From JANPBY01 sp963805505 (GTDB taxonomy: Bacteria; Actinomycetota; Actinomycetes; DATJPE01), in NCBI GenBank assembly GCA_963805505.1, contig CAWDUP010000007.1, forward strand, positions 806,001 through 870,000: DNA of 64,000 nt. Reading direction: 5' to 3'. The notes beneath the pieces are model-generated. The model ran no database searches and had not been told where the DNA came from. It saw only the letters and a program-made list of their open reading frames with translations. The translations under genes were made by a program, and so were the position numbers. Positions 40,616-49,441 of this stretch are shown here, piece after piece (position 1 is the first letter of the stretch; each line of letters begins with the position of its first letter).

Positions 40616-42108
40616 CGCTGGCTCCCCGAAGCCCGCGCTGCCAGGTCGACCCCCTCGGTGCCGATGACCATCGCTTGGATGATGTCGCCGACCTGGGCGC
40701 CTCGCGCATCCAGGACGATTGTGGTGCCGTCGACCTCGGGCCCTTGATGCTCGGCCCTGCCCTCGATGACCCGCGCGCCGGACGTCCCAGCCGCTCCGCC
40801 CGGCCGGATGGACTCCACGAGTACTCGCACCGCCTCACCGATGCGCTCCTCCGCGCGCTGCGCCGTGAGCTCCTCCGCGAGCTGAGAGATCCTCGTGACC
40901 CGTTCCGCCACGATCTGAGCTGGAAGCTTGCCGTCCAGATCGGCCGCCTCGGTGCCGTCCTCGTCGGAATAGCCGAAGACGCCGATCACATCGAGGCGCG
41001 CTTCGACCAGAAAATGCTCGAGCTCGGCGACATCTGCCTCGGTCTCACCCGGGAAGCCGACGATCACGTTGGATCGCACGCCCGCGGATGGCGCTTTCGC
41101 CCGTGCCGCCGCCAGGAGCTCCAAGAACGAATCCGTGTCTCCGAAACGACGCATCCGCCGCAGCAGCGGCCCCGAAGCATGCTGAAAGGACAGATCGAAG
41201 TACGGCAGGACGCCCGGGGTCGCGGTCAGAGCCTCGACAAGGGTTGGTCGCATCTCGGCAGGCTGGAGGTAGGACACTCGCACCCAGTCGATGCCAGGGA
41301 CGTTCGCCAGCTCGGGCAACAGGGTCTCGAGCAGCCGGAGGTCACCAAGGTCCTTGCCGTAGGAGGTCGAGTTCTCGCTGACCAGGAAGACCTCGCGGAC
41401 GCCCTGGTCGGCCAGCCATCGAGCCTCGTCGAGGACCTCGGTCGGTCGACGCGACACGAAGGCGCCTCGAAAGGACGGGATGGCACAAAAGCTGCAGCGC
41501 CGGTCGCATCCGGACGCGAGCTTGAGAGGTGCGCTCGGGCCGCCCTCGAGCCGGCGCCGAACCGCACGAGGCCCGGAGGCCGGAGCCGTGCCCGGCGGGA
41601 GGTCGGCGATCGGGTCGCCATGGCCGGGTACGGCGACCGCGCCGAGTCCGGCCGGGCGGGCGGTCGGGGTGATGGGGAGGAGCTTGCGCCGATCTCTCGG
41701 CGCGTGTGCGACATGCGGGGTGCCTGCAAGCAAGGATTCCAGCCTGGCTCCGACATCCACGTAGTCGTCGAAGCCGAACACCGCATCCGCCTCAGGCAAA
41801 GAGTCGGCCAATTCCGCGCCGTACCTCTCGGCCAGGCATCCCACGGCGACGACCGCCCTGGTCGCGCCGCCGGCCTTGAGATCAGCGGCGGCCAGCAAGG
41901 TGTCGACGGAGTCCTTCTTTGCCGCCTCGACGAAACCACAGGTGTTGACGAGGACAGCTTCGGCGTCCGCGGGCTCGGCCACGAGCGTCCAGCCATCCGC
42001 CTCGAGGCGACCAGCGAGCTCCTCGCTGTCGACCTCGTTGCGCGCACAGCCCAAGGTGACGAGAGCCACCGTTCGCGCGGGCTCGGTAGCGAGACGGGCT
42101 TCGGGCAC
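40612..42108 (-). CDS. rimO: ribosomal protein S12 methylthiotransferase RimO
   Basis: Radical SAM enzyme that adds a 2-methylthio group to Asp88 of ribosomal protein S12. It has 498 aa. The N-terminal motif is VALVTLGCARNEVDSEELAGRL, with NTCGFVEAAKKDSV and AVGCLAERYG giving the three Cys. The radical SAM motif is ASGCDRRCSFCAIPSFRG, and a C-terminal TRAM domain follows. The overall pattern LGCARNEVDSE separates it from MiaB. It overlaps pgsA by 4 nt. It lies 18 nt after the RodZ-like gene on the same strand, so the RodZ-like promoter may also drive it. Confidence 0.95.
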   Translation of the reverse strand: MPEARLATEPARTVALVTLGCARNEVDSEELAGRLEADGWTLVAEPADAEAVLVNTCGFVEAAKKDSVDTLLAAADLKAGGATRAVVAVGCLAERYGAELADSLPEADAVFGFDDYVDVGARLESLLAGTPHVAHAPRDRRKLLPITPTARPAGLGAVAVPGHGDPIADLPPGTAPASGPRAVRRRLEGGPSAPLKLASGCDRRCSFCAIPSFRGAFVSRRPTEVLDEARWLADQGVREVFLVSENSTSYGKDLGDLRLLETLLPELANVPGIDWVRVSYLQPAEMRPTLVEALTATPGVLPYFDLSFQHASGPLLRRMRRFGDTDSFLELLAAARAKAPSAGVRSNVIVGFPGETEADVAELEHFLVEARLDVIGVFGYSDEDGTEAADLDGKLPAQIVAERVTRISQLAEELTAQRAEERIGEAVRVLVESIRPGGAAGTSGARVIEGRAEHQGPEVDGTTIVLDARGAQVGDIIQAMVIGTEGVDLAARASGSQR

Positions 42109-42126
42109 CCCGTCAGCGTACGGGGA

Positions 42127-42888
42127 TCAGCCGGCCGCGGTCGGATCCCCGGGACCGAAGGTGAGGCGGGCGACCTCTCCGACACCACCGGGCGAGCCGA
42201 GGTCTGTGCCGTTGACGGTGAGCCTGATCGCCCCGGCATTGCCCAGGACCAGCTTGACGGTGTTGCGGTTCTTGAAGGTCATGGTCTTGCCGTCCTCGAG
42301 CGTGCCGCTGAAGACCTGACGGCTGCCTTCAGTCGCGGCGATCCAGCTGCGACCGCCCTGAGCCTTGACGACGACCAGCACGCCGTCCGCTGGGGCTTCG
42401 GCGATGTCGGTGTTCGTCGGTGTCGGGCTCGGGCTCTGCTCCGCCGGCGTGCTCTCGACGGGAGGACTGGTCGTGACGTCTGGAACGACCCCGGTCACCG
42501 TCTCTCGAGGGGTGTCCGACCCGGTGGCCACCTGCCAGATCCCGAACCCGACGAGCACGACGAGGGCGACCGCCATGGCGGCCACCCAGTTGGGACCTCG
42601 CCGTTCAGGGCGGGCCTGCGTCTCGGACTCGAAGATTCGTGACGGGCTGGGAGCGGTTTCCAGGTGGGTGCTGTCGAACTCAGCCAGCAGCGGCGCCGGA
42701 TCGAGCCCGACGGTGCGCGCGATGGTGCCGATGTGCCCCCGAGCGTAGATGTCCCCGCCGCACAGGCGGTAGTCGTCGGACTCGATGGCTTCCACGAGGG
42801 TGCGGCGGATCCGGGTCCGCTCGGCGACGTCGGCGGTCGTCAGACCCGCTTCTGCGCGCGCGGAAGCCAGGGCCTCGCCGATGCTCAC
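42127..42888 (-). CDS. RodZ-like helix-turn-helix membrane protein with DUF4115
   Basis: A 253-aa protein: cytosolic XRE-type domain at 1-70 (IGEALASARAEAGLTTADVAERTRIR, CGGDIYARGHIGTIARTVGLDP), one membrane helix at 101-120, a Pro/Ser/Thr-rich linker, and an exported C-terminal beta domain (DUF4115: WIAATEGSRQVFSGTLEDGKT, GNAGAIRLTVNGTDLG). This matches RodZ, a cell-shape and MreB-associated protein. In rod or branching actinobacteria without canonical MreB elongation its role is less clear. A strong GAGGAGG Shine-Dalgarno precedes GTG 42888. It lies downstream of ftsK on the same strand. Confidence 0.9.
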   Translation of the reverse strand: MSIGEALASARAEAGLTTADVAERTRIRRTLVEAIESDDYRLCGGDIYARGHIGTIARTVGLDPAPLLAEFDSTHLETAPSPSRIFESETQARPERRGPNWVAAMAVALVVLVGFGIWQVATGSDTPRETVTGVVPDVTTSPPVESTPAEQSPSPTPTNTDIAEAPADGVLVVVKAQGGRSWIAATEGSRQVFSGTLEDGKTMTFKNRNTVKLVLGNAGAIRLTVNGTDLGSPGGVGEVARLTFGPGDPTAAG

Positions 42889-42932
42889 CTACACTCCTCC
42901 TCGCTCGCTCGCCACGCGGCCGCACGGTCAGC

Positions 42933-42957
42933 CAGCGCACGATCCCATCGTACGCTG
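42933..42957. promoter_or_regulatory. 11-bp inverted repeat upstream of the RodZ-like gene
   Basis: Arms CAGCGCACGAT and ATCGTACGCTG with a CCC spacer and one mismatch, 45-69 bp upstream of the RodZ-like start. This is a likely protein-binding operator or a leader hairpin. Confidence 0.5.
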
Positions 42958-42974
42958 AGCCTCTATGTCGACAA

Positions 42975-42996
42975 AGAGTGAAGCGATCTTCACTCT
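42975..42996 (-). terminator. 9-bp perfect stem-loop between ftsK and the RodZ-like gene
   Basis: Arms AGAGTGAAG and CTTCACTCT around a 4-nt loop, 59 bp after the ftsK stop. On the minus strand the stem is followed by TTTG, so it could end ftsK transcription. The short U run leaves an operator as the alternative. Confidence 0.5.
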
Positions 42997-43054
42997 GCGT
43001 AAGGGGAGAGTCTGCCCCGGCAGAGCCGGTTCATACCGGATCGAGACGTCTTTC

Positions 43055-45646
43055 TCAGCCGCCGCGCAGCGTCTCCAAGACGCCGTCCAGCTCGTCGGCG
43101 GTCACGAGCACCTCACGTGCCTTGGAGCCTTCAGAGGGTCCGACAACACCGCGGGTCTCCATCAGGTCCATCAGCCGACCCGCCTTGGCAAAGCCGACGC
43201 GGAGCTTGCGTTGGAGCATGGAGGTCGACCCGAACTGCGTGGTCACGACCAGCTCGACGGCCTGGCAAAGGACCTCGAGATCGTCCCCGACCTCTTCGTC
43301 GACCTCTCGCTTGCTCGCGGTGGCTCCACCGGTGACGTCCTCGCGATAGGTCGGCTGCAGCTGGGCCTTGCAATGTTCGACCACGCTGTGGACCTCGGCC
43401 TCGGTCACCCACGCGCCTTGGATCCGCATCGCCTTGCTCGCGCCCATCGGCAAGAACAGTCCGTCGCCTTGCCCCACGAGCTTCTCGGCTCCCGGCTGAT
43501 CGAGGATGACTCGACTGTCGGCCAGGCTGGACGTGGCGAAGGCCAGTCGCGAGGGCACGTTGGCCTTGATCAGGCCGGTGACCACGTCGACGCTCGGTCG
43601 CTGGGTTGCGAGCACGAGGTGGATCCCGGCCGCCCGGGCGAGCTGGGTGATTCGTACGATCGAGTCTTCGACATCGCGAGGTGCCACCATCATCAAGTCC
43701 GCGAGCTCGTCGACGATCACCAGCAGGTAGGGGTAGGGCTTCAGGACCCGCTCGCTGCCCTCGGGCGCCTTGAGCTTGCCCGACCGGACCGCCTTGTTGA
43801 AGTCGTCCAGGTGCCGGAAGCCGAACGCGGACAGGTCGTCGTAGCGCATGTCCATCTCACGCACGACCCACTGCAGCGCCTCGGCAGCCTTGCGTGGGTT
43901 GGTGATGATCGGAGTGATCAGGTGCGGGATGCCTTCGTAGATCGTGAGCTCGACCCGCTTGGGGTCGACCAGGACCATCCGGACCTCGTCCGGCGTCGAG
44001 CGCAGCAGGACCGACGTGATCAAGGTATTGATGCAGGAGGACTTGCCGGAACCAGTGGCGCCCGCAACGAGCACGTGCGGCATCTTGGCCAGGTTGGCGC
44101 ACACGAAGTGCCCCTCGACGTCCTTACCGAGGCCGACGAGCATCGGGTGGTGGTCGCCGCGCGCGACGCTGGAACGCAAGACGTCACCCAGACTGACGTT
44201 CTCGCGATCGGCATTGGGGATCTCGATCCCGATGGCTGACTTGCCGGGGATCGGGCTGAGGATCCGAACATCCGCACTGGCCACCGCGTAGGCGATGTTC
44301 TTGCTCAGCGCGGTCACTCGCTCGACCTTGACCGCTGGTCCTAGTTCGACCTCGTAGCGGGTCACTGTCGGGCCGCGGGAGAACCCGGTGACCTGGGCGT
44401 CGATCTCGAACTGGTCGAGGACCCTCGTCAGGGCTTCGACCACCGTGTCGTTGGCCTGGGTTCGCGCCTTGTGCGCGCTACCTGGTCGGAGCAGATCGGG
44501 GGCAGGCAGGTGATAGGTGATGTCGCCCGACAAGGCGAGTTGCTCGACCCGCGCCGGGATCGGCTCGATCGTCTTGGGTGCGGTCCCGGAACCGGTGACG
44601 ACCACGTCTGTGTCCGTCGATTCCTCACCGGCCGGCGCCTTGACGGGGGTACGACGTCCCGTTCCCCCGGCCAGCACCGGAGAGTCGAAGGGCTGCTCGG
44701 GGTCGGCGTCACGCAGGGCACCGACCCGTCGTCGAGGACGTCCGCGCTTGAGCGGCTCGGCGGTAGGCCCGGTGAGGTCTATGACGTCCTCGTCGACAGG
44801 GGCCGGCCGCCGGAGCAGCCGATCCAGCGCGGCCCTCGTGCGCGCCGGCACCTGGTGGATGGGCGTGCCCGTGAGGACCACCACACCGAAGCCGGCCAGC
44901 AGCACAAGCAGCGGAAGCGCGAGGAAGCCGGTCACGCCGGCCACCAGAGGTGCGGCCGCGAGGAAGCCCAACCACCCACCGCCGGAGCGAAGAGCAGCGG
45001 ACCCGTCGCTGGCCAGCGGGGTACCGGAGATCACGTGGATCGCGCCGCACGAGCCCAGAAGAAGCGCGGCCCACCCGATGGCGTTGCGACCAGCAGGGGC
45101 GTTGTGCTCGGGGTGGCGAAGAATGCGCCAGGCAGCGGCCACCAGAAGCAGGGGTGCCACCCAGGCGAGACGACCCATGAGTCCGACAACGATGCTGTCC
45201 ACCAGTGAGGCAACCGGGCCATCGAGGTGCCACCAGACGGCTGACGCGGCGAGCAGGGCGCCGGCGATCGCCAGCAGCCCGATGCCGTCACGGCGCAGCG
45301 CCGGGTCGAGATCATGGGCGCCGCGCCCGACCCGGCGGACTGCCGCTCCCAGCACGTGCGCCACGCCCAGCCAGATTCCTCGCAGCGCCCGCCCGAGCAG
45401 GCCGATGAGACGGGCCACCGGGCCGGGGCCGCGCCTGGCCGCGGCCGCCTTGCTGGCCGACGCGCTGCGGGGCTTGGTCGGCGGGCGGTTGGCCGACCGG
45501 GCGGCCGTCCGGCCCCGAGCTGAGGAGCTGGTCGAGCGTCCGGTCGACCGCGTGGAGCTGCTCGACGTGCTCCCAGCCTTGCGCGAGGTACCGGACGACG
45601 TGGTAGACGCAGCGGACGCACGGGTCCGGCCGGGGGAAGTGGCCAT
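43055..45646 (-). CDS. ftsK: DNA translocase FtsK
   Basis: Divisome-associated dsDNA pump that clears chromosome ends during septation. It has 863 aa. The N terminus is Ser/Thr/Arg-rich (1-85), followed by about four membrane segments at about 125-265. A linker leads to the RecA-like motor with Walker A VAGATGSGKSSCINTL at about 530-545 and Walker B LLVIVDELADLMM. The C-terminal gamma winged helix ends with FGSTSMLQRKLRVGFAKAGRLMDLME, which reads KOPS-type sequences. Length matches the family. A TAGCCT hexamer 6 nt before the ATG suggests a leaderless mRNA. Confidence 0.96.
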   Translation of the reverse strand: MATSPGRTRASAASTTSSGTSRKAGSTSSSSTRSTGRSTSSSARGRTAARSANRPPTKPRSASASKAAAARRGPGPVARLIGLLGRALRGIWLGVAHVLGAAVRRVGRGAHDLDPALRRDGIGLLAIAGALLAASAVWWHLDGPVASLVDSIVVGLMGRLAWVAPLLLVAAAWRILRHPEHNAPAGRNAIGWAALLLGSCGAIHVISGTPLASDGSAALRSGGGWLGFLAAAPLVAGVTGFLALPLLVLLAGFGVVVLTGTPIHQVPARTRAALDRLLRRPAPVDEDVIDLTGPTAEPLKRGRPRRRVGALRDADPEQPFDSPVLAGGTGRRTPVKAPAGEESTDTDVVVTGSGTAPKTIEPIPARVEQLALSGDITYHLPAPDLLRPGSAHKARTQANDTVVEALTRVLDQFEIDAQVTGFSRGPTVTRYEVELGPAVKVERVTALSKNIAYAVASADVRILSPIPGKSAIGIEIPNADRENVSLGDVLRSSVARGDHHPMLVGLGKDVEGHFVCANLAKMPHVLVAGATGSGKSSCINTLITSVLLRSTPDEVRMVLVDPKRVELTIYEGIPHLITPIITNPRKAAEALQWVVREMDMRYDDLSAFGFRHLDDFNKAVRSGKLKAPEGSERVLKPYPYLLVIVDELADLMMVAPRDVEDSIVRITQLARAAGIHLVLATQRPSVDVVTGLIKANVPSRLAFATSSLADSRVILDQPGAEKLVGQGDGLFLPMGASKAMRIQGAWVTEAEVHSVVEHCKAQLQPTYREDVTGGATASKREVDEEVGDDLEVLCQAVELVVTTQFGSTSMLQRKLRVGFAKAGRLMDLMETRGVVGPSEGSKAREVLVTADELDGVLETLRGG

Positions 45647-45652
45647 CCCAGC

Positions 45653-45658
45653 AGGCTA
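45653..45658 (-). promoter_or_regulatory. ftsK -10 hexamer, leaderless start
   Basis: TAGCCT on the minus strand, 6 nt before the ftsK ATG 45646. Confidence 0.45.
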
Positions 45659-45724
45659 GCCGCTGACCCCACCTATCCCAGGGATCTCAGCCGCCCCACG
45701 CGCCGCACCGTTGGCCGAAGGCGC

Positions 45725-47407
45725 CTAGACCTCGACGACGACCGGAATGATCATCGGCCGGCGCTTGTGCTTGCCACCGACCCATGAGCCGACCGTGCGA
45801 CGGACCACCTGCTGCAGCTGGTGGGTATCGGTGGCACCTTCGCGCAGCGCGTCCTCGAGGGCAGCGGTCAGGTTGGGCATCACCTCGTCGAACACCGCAT
45901 CGTCGAGCCCGAAGCCGCGTGCGTGGATCTCCGGTCCGGCCACGACCTTCCCGGTGCCGAGGTCTACGACGACCAACGCCGAGATGAAGCCCTCGGAGCC
46001 CAAGATCCGCCTGTCCTTGAGCGAGGACTCGGTGAGGTCACCGACCGATGACCCATCGACATAGACGTACCCCGCAGGCACCGCCCCAGTGATCGACGCG
46101 ACACCGTCGACCAGGTCCACGACGAGGCCGTCCTCGCTGAGCAGCACGCGCTCCGGCGCGACGCCGGTGGCGATCGCCAGGTCGGCGTTGGCTCGAAGGT
46201 GTCGCCACTCCCCGTGAACCGGCATCACGTTCTTCGGCCGCACGATGTTGTAGCAGTAGGTCAGCTCGCCCGCCGCGGCATGCCCACTCACGTGAACCAG
46301 GGCGTTGCCTTTGTGGATGACGTTGGCGCCGAGCTTGGAAAGCCCGTTGATCACCCGGAAGACCGCGTTCTCGTTTCCGGGGATCAGCGAGGAGGCGAGC
46401 AGCACGGTGTCACCTTCGGAGATGCGGATCTGGTGATCGTTGCTCGCCATCCGGGACAGGGCCGCCATCGGCTCGCCCTGTGACCCTGTCGACACGAGCA
46501 CCACCTTGTCGTCGGGCAGGTCCTTGATCGCGTCCAGAGACACGATGAGGCCGTCGGGGATCTTGAGGTAGCCGAGGTCGCGCGCCACCCCCATGTTGCG
46601 CACCATCGAGCGCCCGACGAAAGCCGCGTGCCGCCCGTGAGCGTGGGCGATGTCGAGTACCTGCTGGATGCGGTGCACGTGGGAGGCGAACGAGGCGACG
46701 ATGATCCGCTTCTTGGCCTGGCCGAACACCCTGTCGATGGTCGGCTCGATGTCGCGCTCGGTGCGGACGAAGCCCGGGACCTCGGCGTTGGTCGAGTCGA
46801 CCAGGAAGAGATCGACACCCTCCTCCCCGAGCCGGGCGAAGGCGCGCAGATCGGTGATCCGACCGTCGAGCGGCAGCTGGTCCATCTTGAAGTCACCGGT
46901 GTGCAGCAGGAGCTGCCCGCTCGGCGTCCGGATGGCGACGGCCAAGGCATCGGGGATGGAATGGTTGACCGCGACGAACTCGCACCCGAAGGGCCCGAGC
47001 TGCTCGATCTGGCCCTCCTTCACCTCGAGGGTGTAAGGCTTGATCCGGTGCTCGCGCAACTTGGCCTCGACGAAGGCCAGCGTCAACCGCGATCCGAGAA
47101 TCGGCAGGTCTGCCTTCTCCCGCAACAGGTAGGGAACAGCGCCGATATGGTCCTCATGGCCGTGGGTGAGCACGATGGCCTCGACCTGGTCCAGCCGATT
47201 CCTGATCCAGTCGAAGTCCGGGAGGATGAGGTCGACGCCAGGCTGATGGTCCTCCGGAAAGAGGACCCCGCAGTCCACGATCAGCAGCCGCCCGCCGTAC
47301 TCGAACACGGTCATGTTGCGACCGATCTCCCCCAAGCCGCCCAGGGCGACGACTCGAAGCCCTCCCGGCGCCAGGGCAGGCGGCAGGCCAAGCTCTGGAT
47401 GGCTCAC
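45725..47407 (-). CDS. rnj: ribonuclease J
   Basis: Metallo-beta-lactamase-fold 5'-3' exo/endoribonuclease that matures rRNA and degrades mRNA. It has 560 aa. The zinc motif is THGHEDHIGA at 81-90, with HSIPDA and HTGDFKMD as further ligands. The beta-CASP His/Asp motifs appear as STGSQGEPMAALSR and VSGHAAAGEL. The C-terminal domain is shorter than in some species. The GTG start overlaps the dapA stop by 4 nt, so dapA and rnj form an operon, as in mycobacteria (Rv2753c-Rv2752c). Confidence 0.95.
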   Translation of the reverse strand: MSHPELGLPPALAPGGLRVVALGGLGEIGRNMTVFEYGGRLLIVDCGVLFPEDHQPGVDLILPDFDWIRNRLDQVEAIVLTHGHEDHIGAVPYLLREKADLPILGSRLTLAFVEAKLREHRIKPYTLEVKEGQIEQLGPFGCEFVAVNHSIPDALAVAIRTPSGQLLLHTGDFKMDQLPLDGRITDLRAFARLGEEGVDLFLVDSTNAEVPGFVRTERDIEPTIDRVFGQAKKRIIVASFASHVHRIQQVLDIAHAHGRHAAFVGRSMVRNMGVARDLGYLKIPDGLIVSLDAIKDLPDDKVVLVSTGSQGEPMAALSRMASNDHQIRISEGDTVLLASSLIPGNENAVFRVINGLSKLGANVIHKGNALVHVSGHAAAGELTYCYNIVRPKNVMPVHGEWRHLRANADLAIATGVAPERVLLSEDGLVVDLVDGVASITGAVPAGYVYVDGSSVGDLTESSLKDRRILGSEGFISALVVVDLGTGKVVAGPEIHARGFGLDDAVFDEVMPNLTAALEDALREGATDTHQLQQVVRRTVGSWVGGKHKRRPMIIPVVVEV

Positions 47408-48342
47408 GCGGCGAACCCGGGGACGCCGCCGTCGGCTAGATCGAGCACGAGTTGGGCCAGCTCCACCTCAGTGGCATCCACGAGAGGGGGCCGGACGGGT
47501 CCAGCTGGCAGCCCGAGCTGGTTGAGCGCGGCTTTCACCGTGATGACTCCTTGGGTACGGAAGATGCCCTCGACGATCGGCAGCATCTGGCGGTGCAGGG
47601 TGAGGGCCGAGGCAACCTCGCCGGCCTCGTAGCAGGCCAACATCATGTCGATCCGGCTGGCGCACACGTGACCGGTGACGCTGACCACACCGACCGCGCC
47701 GACCGAGAGCAACGGCAAGTTGAGGAGGTCTTCTCCGGAGTAGAAGGCCAGGTCGCAGCGAGCCATCACCTTGGACGCTGCCCCGAGGTCGCCCTTGGCG
47801 TCCTTGTTAGCGACGATCCGCGGATGTTGGGCCAGCCGGACCAGCGTGTCGGTCTCGATGGCGCAGCTCGTCCGGCCGGGGATGTCGTAGAGCATGACGT
47901 CAAGGTCGGTGGCGTCGGCGATCGCTTCGAAGTGGGCGATGAGGCCGCTCTGCGGCGGCTTGTTGTAGTACGGCGTCACCGCCAGCAGTCCGTCGGCGCC
48001 GGCCTTTTCGGCCTGCCGGGCCAGCTCGACAGAGTGCGCCGTGTCAGCCGTGCCGACGCCGGCGATGACCCGCGCACGAGCGCCCACAGCCTCGACAACG
48101 GCGCGGACGAGCTGCTCCTTCTCAGCGTCGGTCGTCGTAGGTGATTCCCCGGTGGTCCCGTTGAGGACCAGTCCGTCGCACCCGTTGTCAACGAGGTGCC
48201 CGGCCAGCCGGGCTGCCCCGTCGAGATCGAGCGACCGATCGGGTCGGAAGGGCGTGATCATCGCCGTCAGCACCCGACCGAAGGGGCGGAAGGGAAGCGT
48301 GCGCTCGGGGGCCATCGCCACCCCCGTGTATGTGTCCGCCAT
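47404..48342 (-). CDS. dapA: 4-hydroxy-tetrahydrodipicolinate synthase
   Basis: Condenses pyruvate and aspartate semialdehyde in the lysine/peptidoglycan pathway. ATG 48342 gives 312 aa. Motifs are NGTTGESPTT (substrate Thr), YNKPPQSG (Tyr), YDIPGRT, and KDAKGDL with the Schiff-base Lys. The longer frame to 48576 extends across the divergent adh gene and is rejected. ATG 48342 lies 7 nt after a TAGCCT hexamer. MAPERTL at 48315 is an alternative. It overlaps rnj by 4 nt. The pathway partners dapB and dapF are also in the window. Confidence 0.95.
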   Translation of the reverse strand: MADTYTGVAMAPERTLPFRPFGRVLTAMITPFRPDRSLDLDGAARLAGHLVDNGCDGLVLNGTTGESPTTTDAEKEQLVRAVVEAVGARARVIAGVGTADTAHSVELARQAEKAGADGLLAVTPYYNKPPQSGLIAHFEAIADATDLDVMLYDIPGRTSCAIETDTLVRLAQHPRIVANKDAKGDLGAASKVMARCDLAFYSGEDLLNLPLLSVGAVGVVSVTGHVCASRIDMMLACYEAGEVASALTLHRQMLPIVEGIFRTQGVITVKAALNQLGLPAGPVRPPLVDATEVELAQLVLDLADGGVPGFAA

Positions 48343-48349
48343 GGGCACG

Positions 48350-48355
48350 AGGCTA
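48350..48355 (-). promoter_or_regulatory. dapA-rnj operon -10 hexamer, leaderless start
   Basis: TAGCCT on the minus strand, 7 nt before ATG 48342. It decides the dapA start. Confidence 0.5.
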
Positions 48356-48383
48356 CCGTCCGACGGCCCGGGTGAGGCTGCGG

Positions 48384-48389
48384 CAGACT
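48384..48389 (+). promoter_or_regulatory. alcohol dehydrogenase -10 hexamer, leaderless start
   Basis: CAGACT, 7 nt before ATG 48397, in the 54-bp gap shared with the divergent dapA promoter. Confidence 0.4.
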
Positions 48390-48396
48390 GCCTGAC

Positions 48397-49431
48397 ATGC
48401 GCGCCGCCCTCATGACCGCCTTCCGGGAGCCCCTCCAGGTCACCGAGGTCCCCGACCCCGGTGTGCCCGCCGATGGAGTGGTGCTGGAGGTGCTCGCCAG
48501 CGGCGTCTGCCGTAGTGACTGGCACGGCTGGCAGGGCCACGACCCGACGATCGCTCTGCCGCACGTGCCGGGGCACGAGATGACCGGCCGCGTCGCCGCG
48601 CTAGGACCCGAGGTGACTCGGCATCAGGTCGGAGACCTGGTGACGGTGCCGTTCTGCTGCGGGTGCGGCGGATGCGCGCAGTGTCGACGCGGGCACACCC
48701 AGATCTGCGACCAAGACATCCAGCCCGGCTTCACGCGATGGGGCTCGTTCGCCGAGTACGTCGCTCTGCCCGCCGCCGATCTCAACGTGATCAGCCTGCC
48801 CGCCGGAAGCGATCCGATGGCCATGGCCTCGCTGGGATGCCGCTTCATGACCGCTTGGGCGGCCCTACGGGTGCACGCGCAGCTGCAGCCCGGTGAGTGG
48901 TTGTCGGTGTACGGCTGCGGTGGCCTCGGGCTGGCGGCCGTGATGATCGCGAGCTCCCTTGGGGCCCGGGTCGTTGCAGTGGACCTGGACGGCGAGCGTC
49001 TCGAGCTGGCTCGTTCGGTGGGCGCCGAGGTGTGCGTTCTGGCGGGAGACGGCCCGACAGGTGCCGTCGTGGAAGCCACCGCTGGGGGTGCACAGGTTTC
49101 CCTCGATGCGGTCGGCAGCGCACGTACAGCTGCTGACTCGGTGCTGTCCCTGGGCAAGCACGGGCGCCACGTGCAGGCTGGCCTGATGCTCGAAGCAGAC
49201 AGGTTCGCGCCGATGCCGATGGCGCGAGTGATCTCCCACGAGCTCCAGCTGTTCGGCGTTCACGGAATGGCGGTGAAGCACTACCCAGCGCTGCTCGAGG
49301 AGGTCGCCGCTGGCCGGCTGAACCCCGTGCGGCTGATCGGCGCGAGAATCAGTCTCGACGCCGTCCCAGCAGAGCTCGAGGCGATGACCACCTTCCAGCA
49401 GAAGGGATTGTCCGTCGTCACCTCGTTCTGA
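48397..49431 (+). CDS. zinc-dependent alcohol dehydrogenase (MDR family)
   Basis: A 344-aa medium-chain dehydrogenase. Catalytic zinc ligands are Cys38 (SGVCRSDWHGWQG), the HE pair at 60-61 (VPGHEMTG), and a Cys near SLGCRFMTAW. Four structural-zinc Cys are at about 90, 93, 96 and 104 (CGCGGCAQCRRGHTQIC). The NAD-binding motif is VYGCGGLGLAAVMIA. Substrate specificity is not inferable; it resembles alcohol dehydrogenases that act on short primary or secondary alcohols. It is divergent from dapA and converges with the RibD_C gene. Confidence 0.9.
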   Translation: MRAALMTAFREPLQVTEVPDPGVPADGVVLEVLASGVCRSDWHGWQGHDPTIALPHVPGHEMTGRVAALGPEVTRHQVGDLVTVPFCCGCGGCAQCRRGHTQICDQDIQPGFTRWGSFAEYVALPAADLNVISLPAGSDPMAMASLGCRFMTAWAALRVHAQLQPGEWLSVYGCGGLGLAAVMIASSLGARVVAVDLDGERLELARSVGAEVCVLAGDGPTGAVVEATAGGAQVSLDAVGSARTAADSVLSLGKHGRHVQAGLMLEADRFAPMPMARVISHELQLFGVHGMAVKHYPALLEEVAAGRLNPVRLIGARISLDAVPAELEAMTTFQQKGLSVVTSF

Positions 49432-49441
49432 CAACCTCCGG

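Noticed and set aside
40582..42642. 686-codon plus-strand open frame opposite rimO and part of pgsA
   Set aside because: An antisense shadow of rimO, which has clear radical SAM motifs. No start signal and no family similarity.
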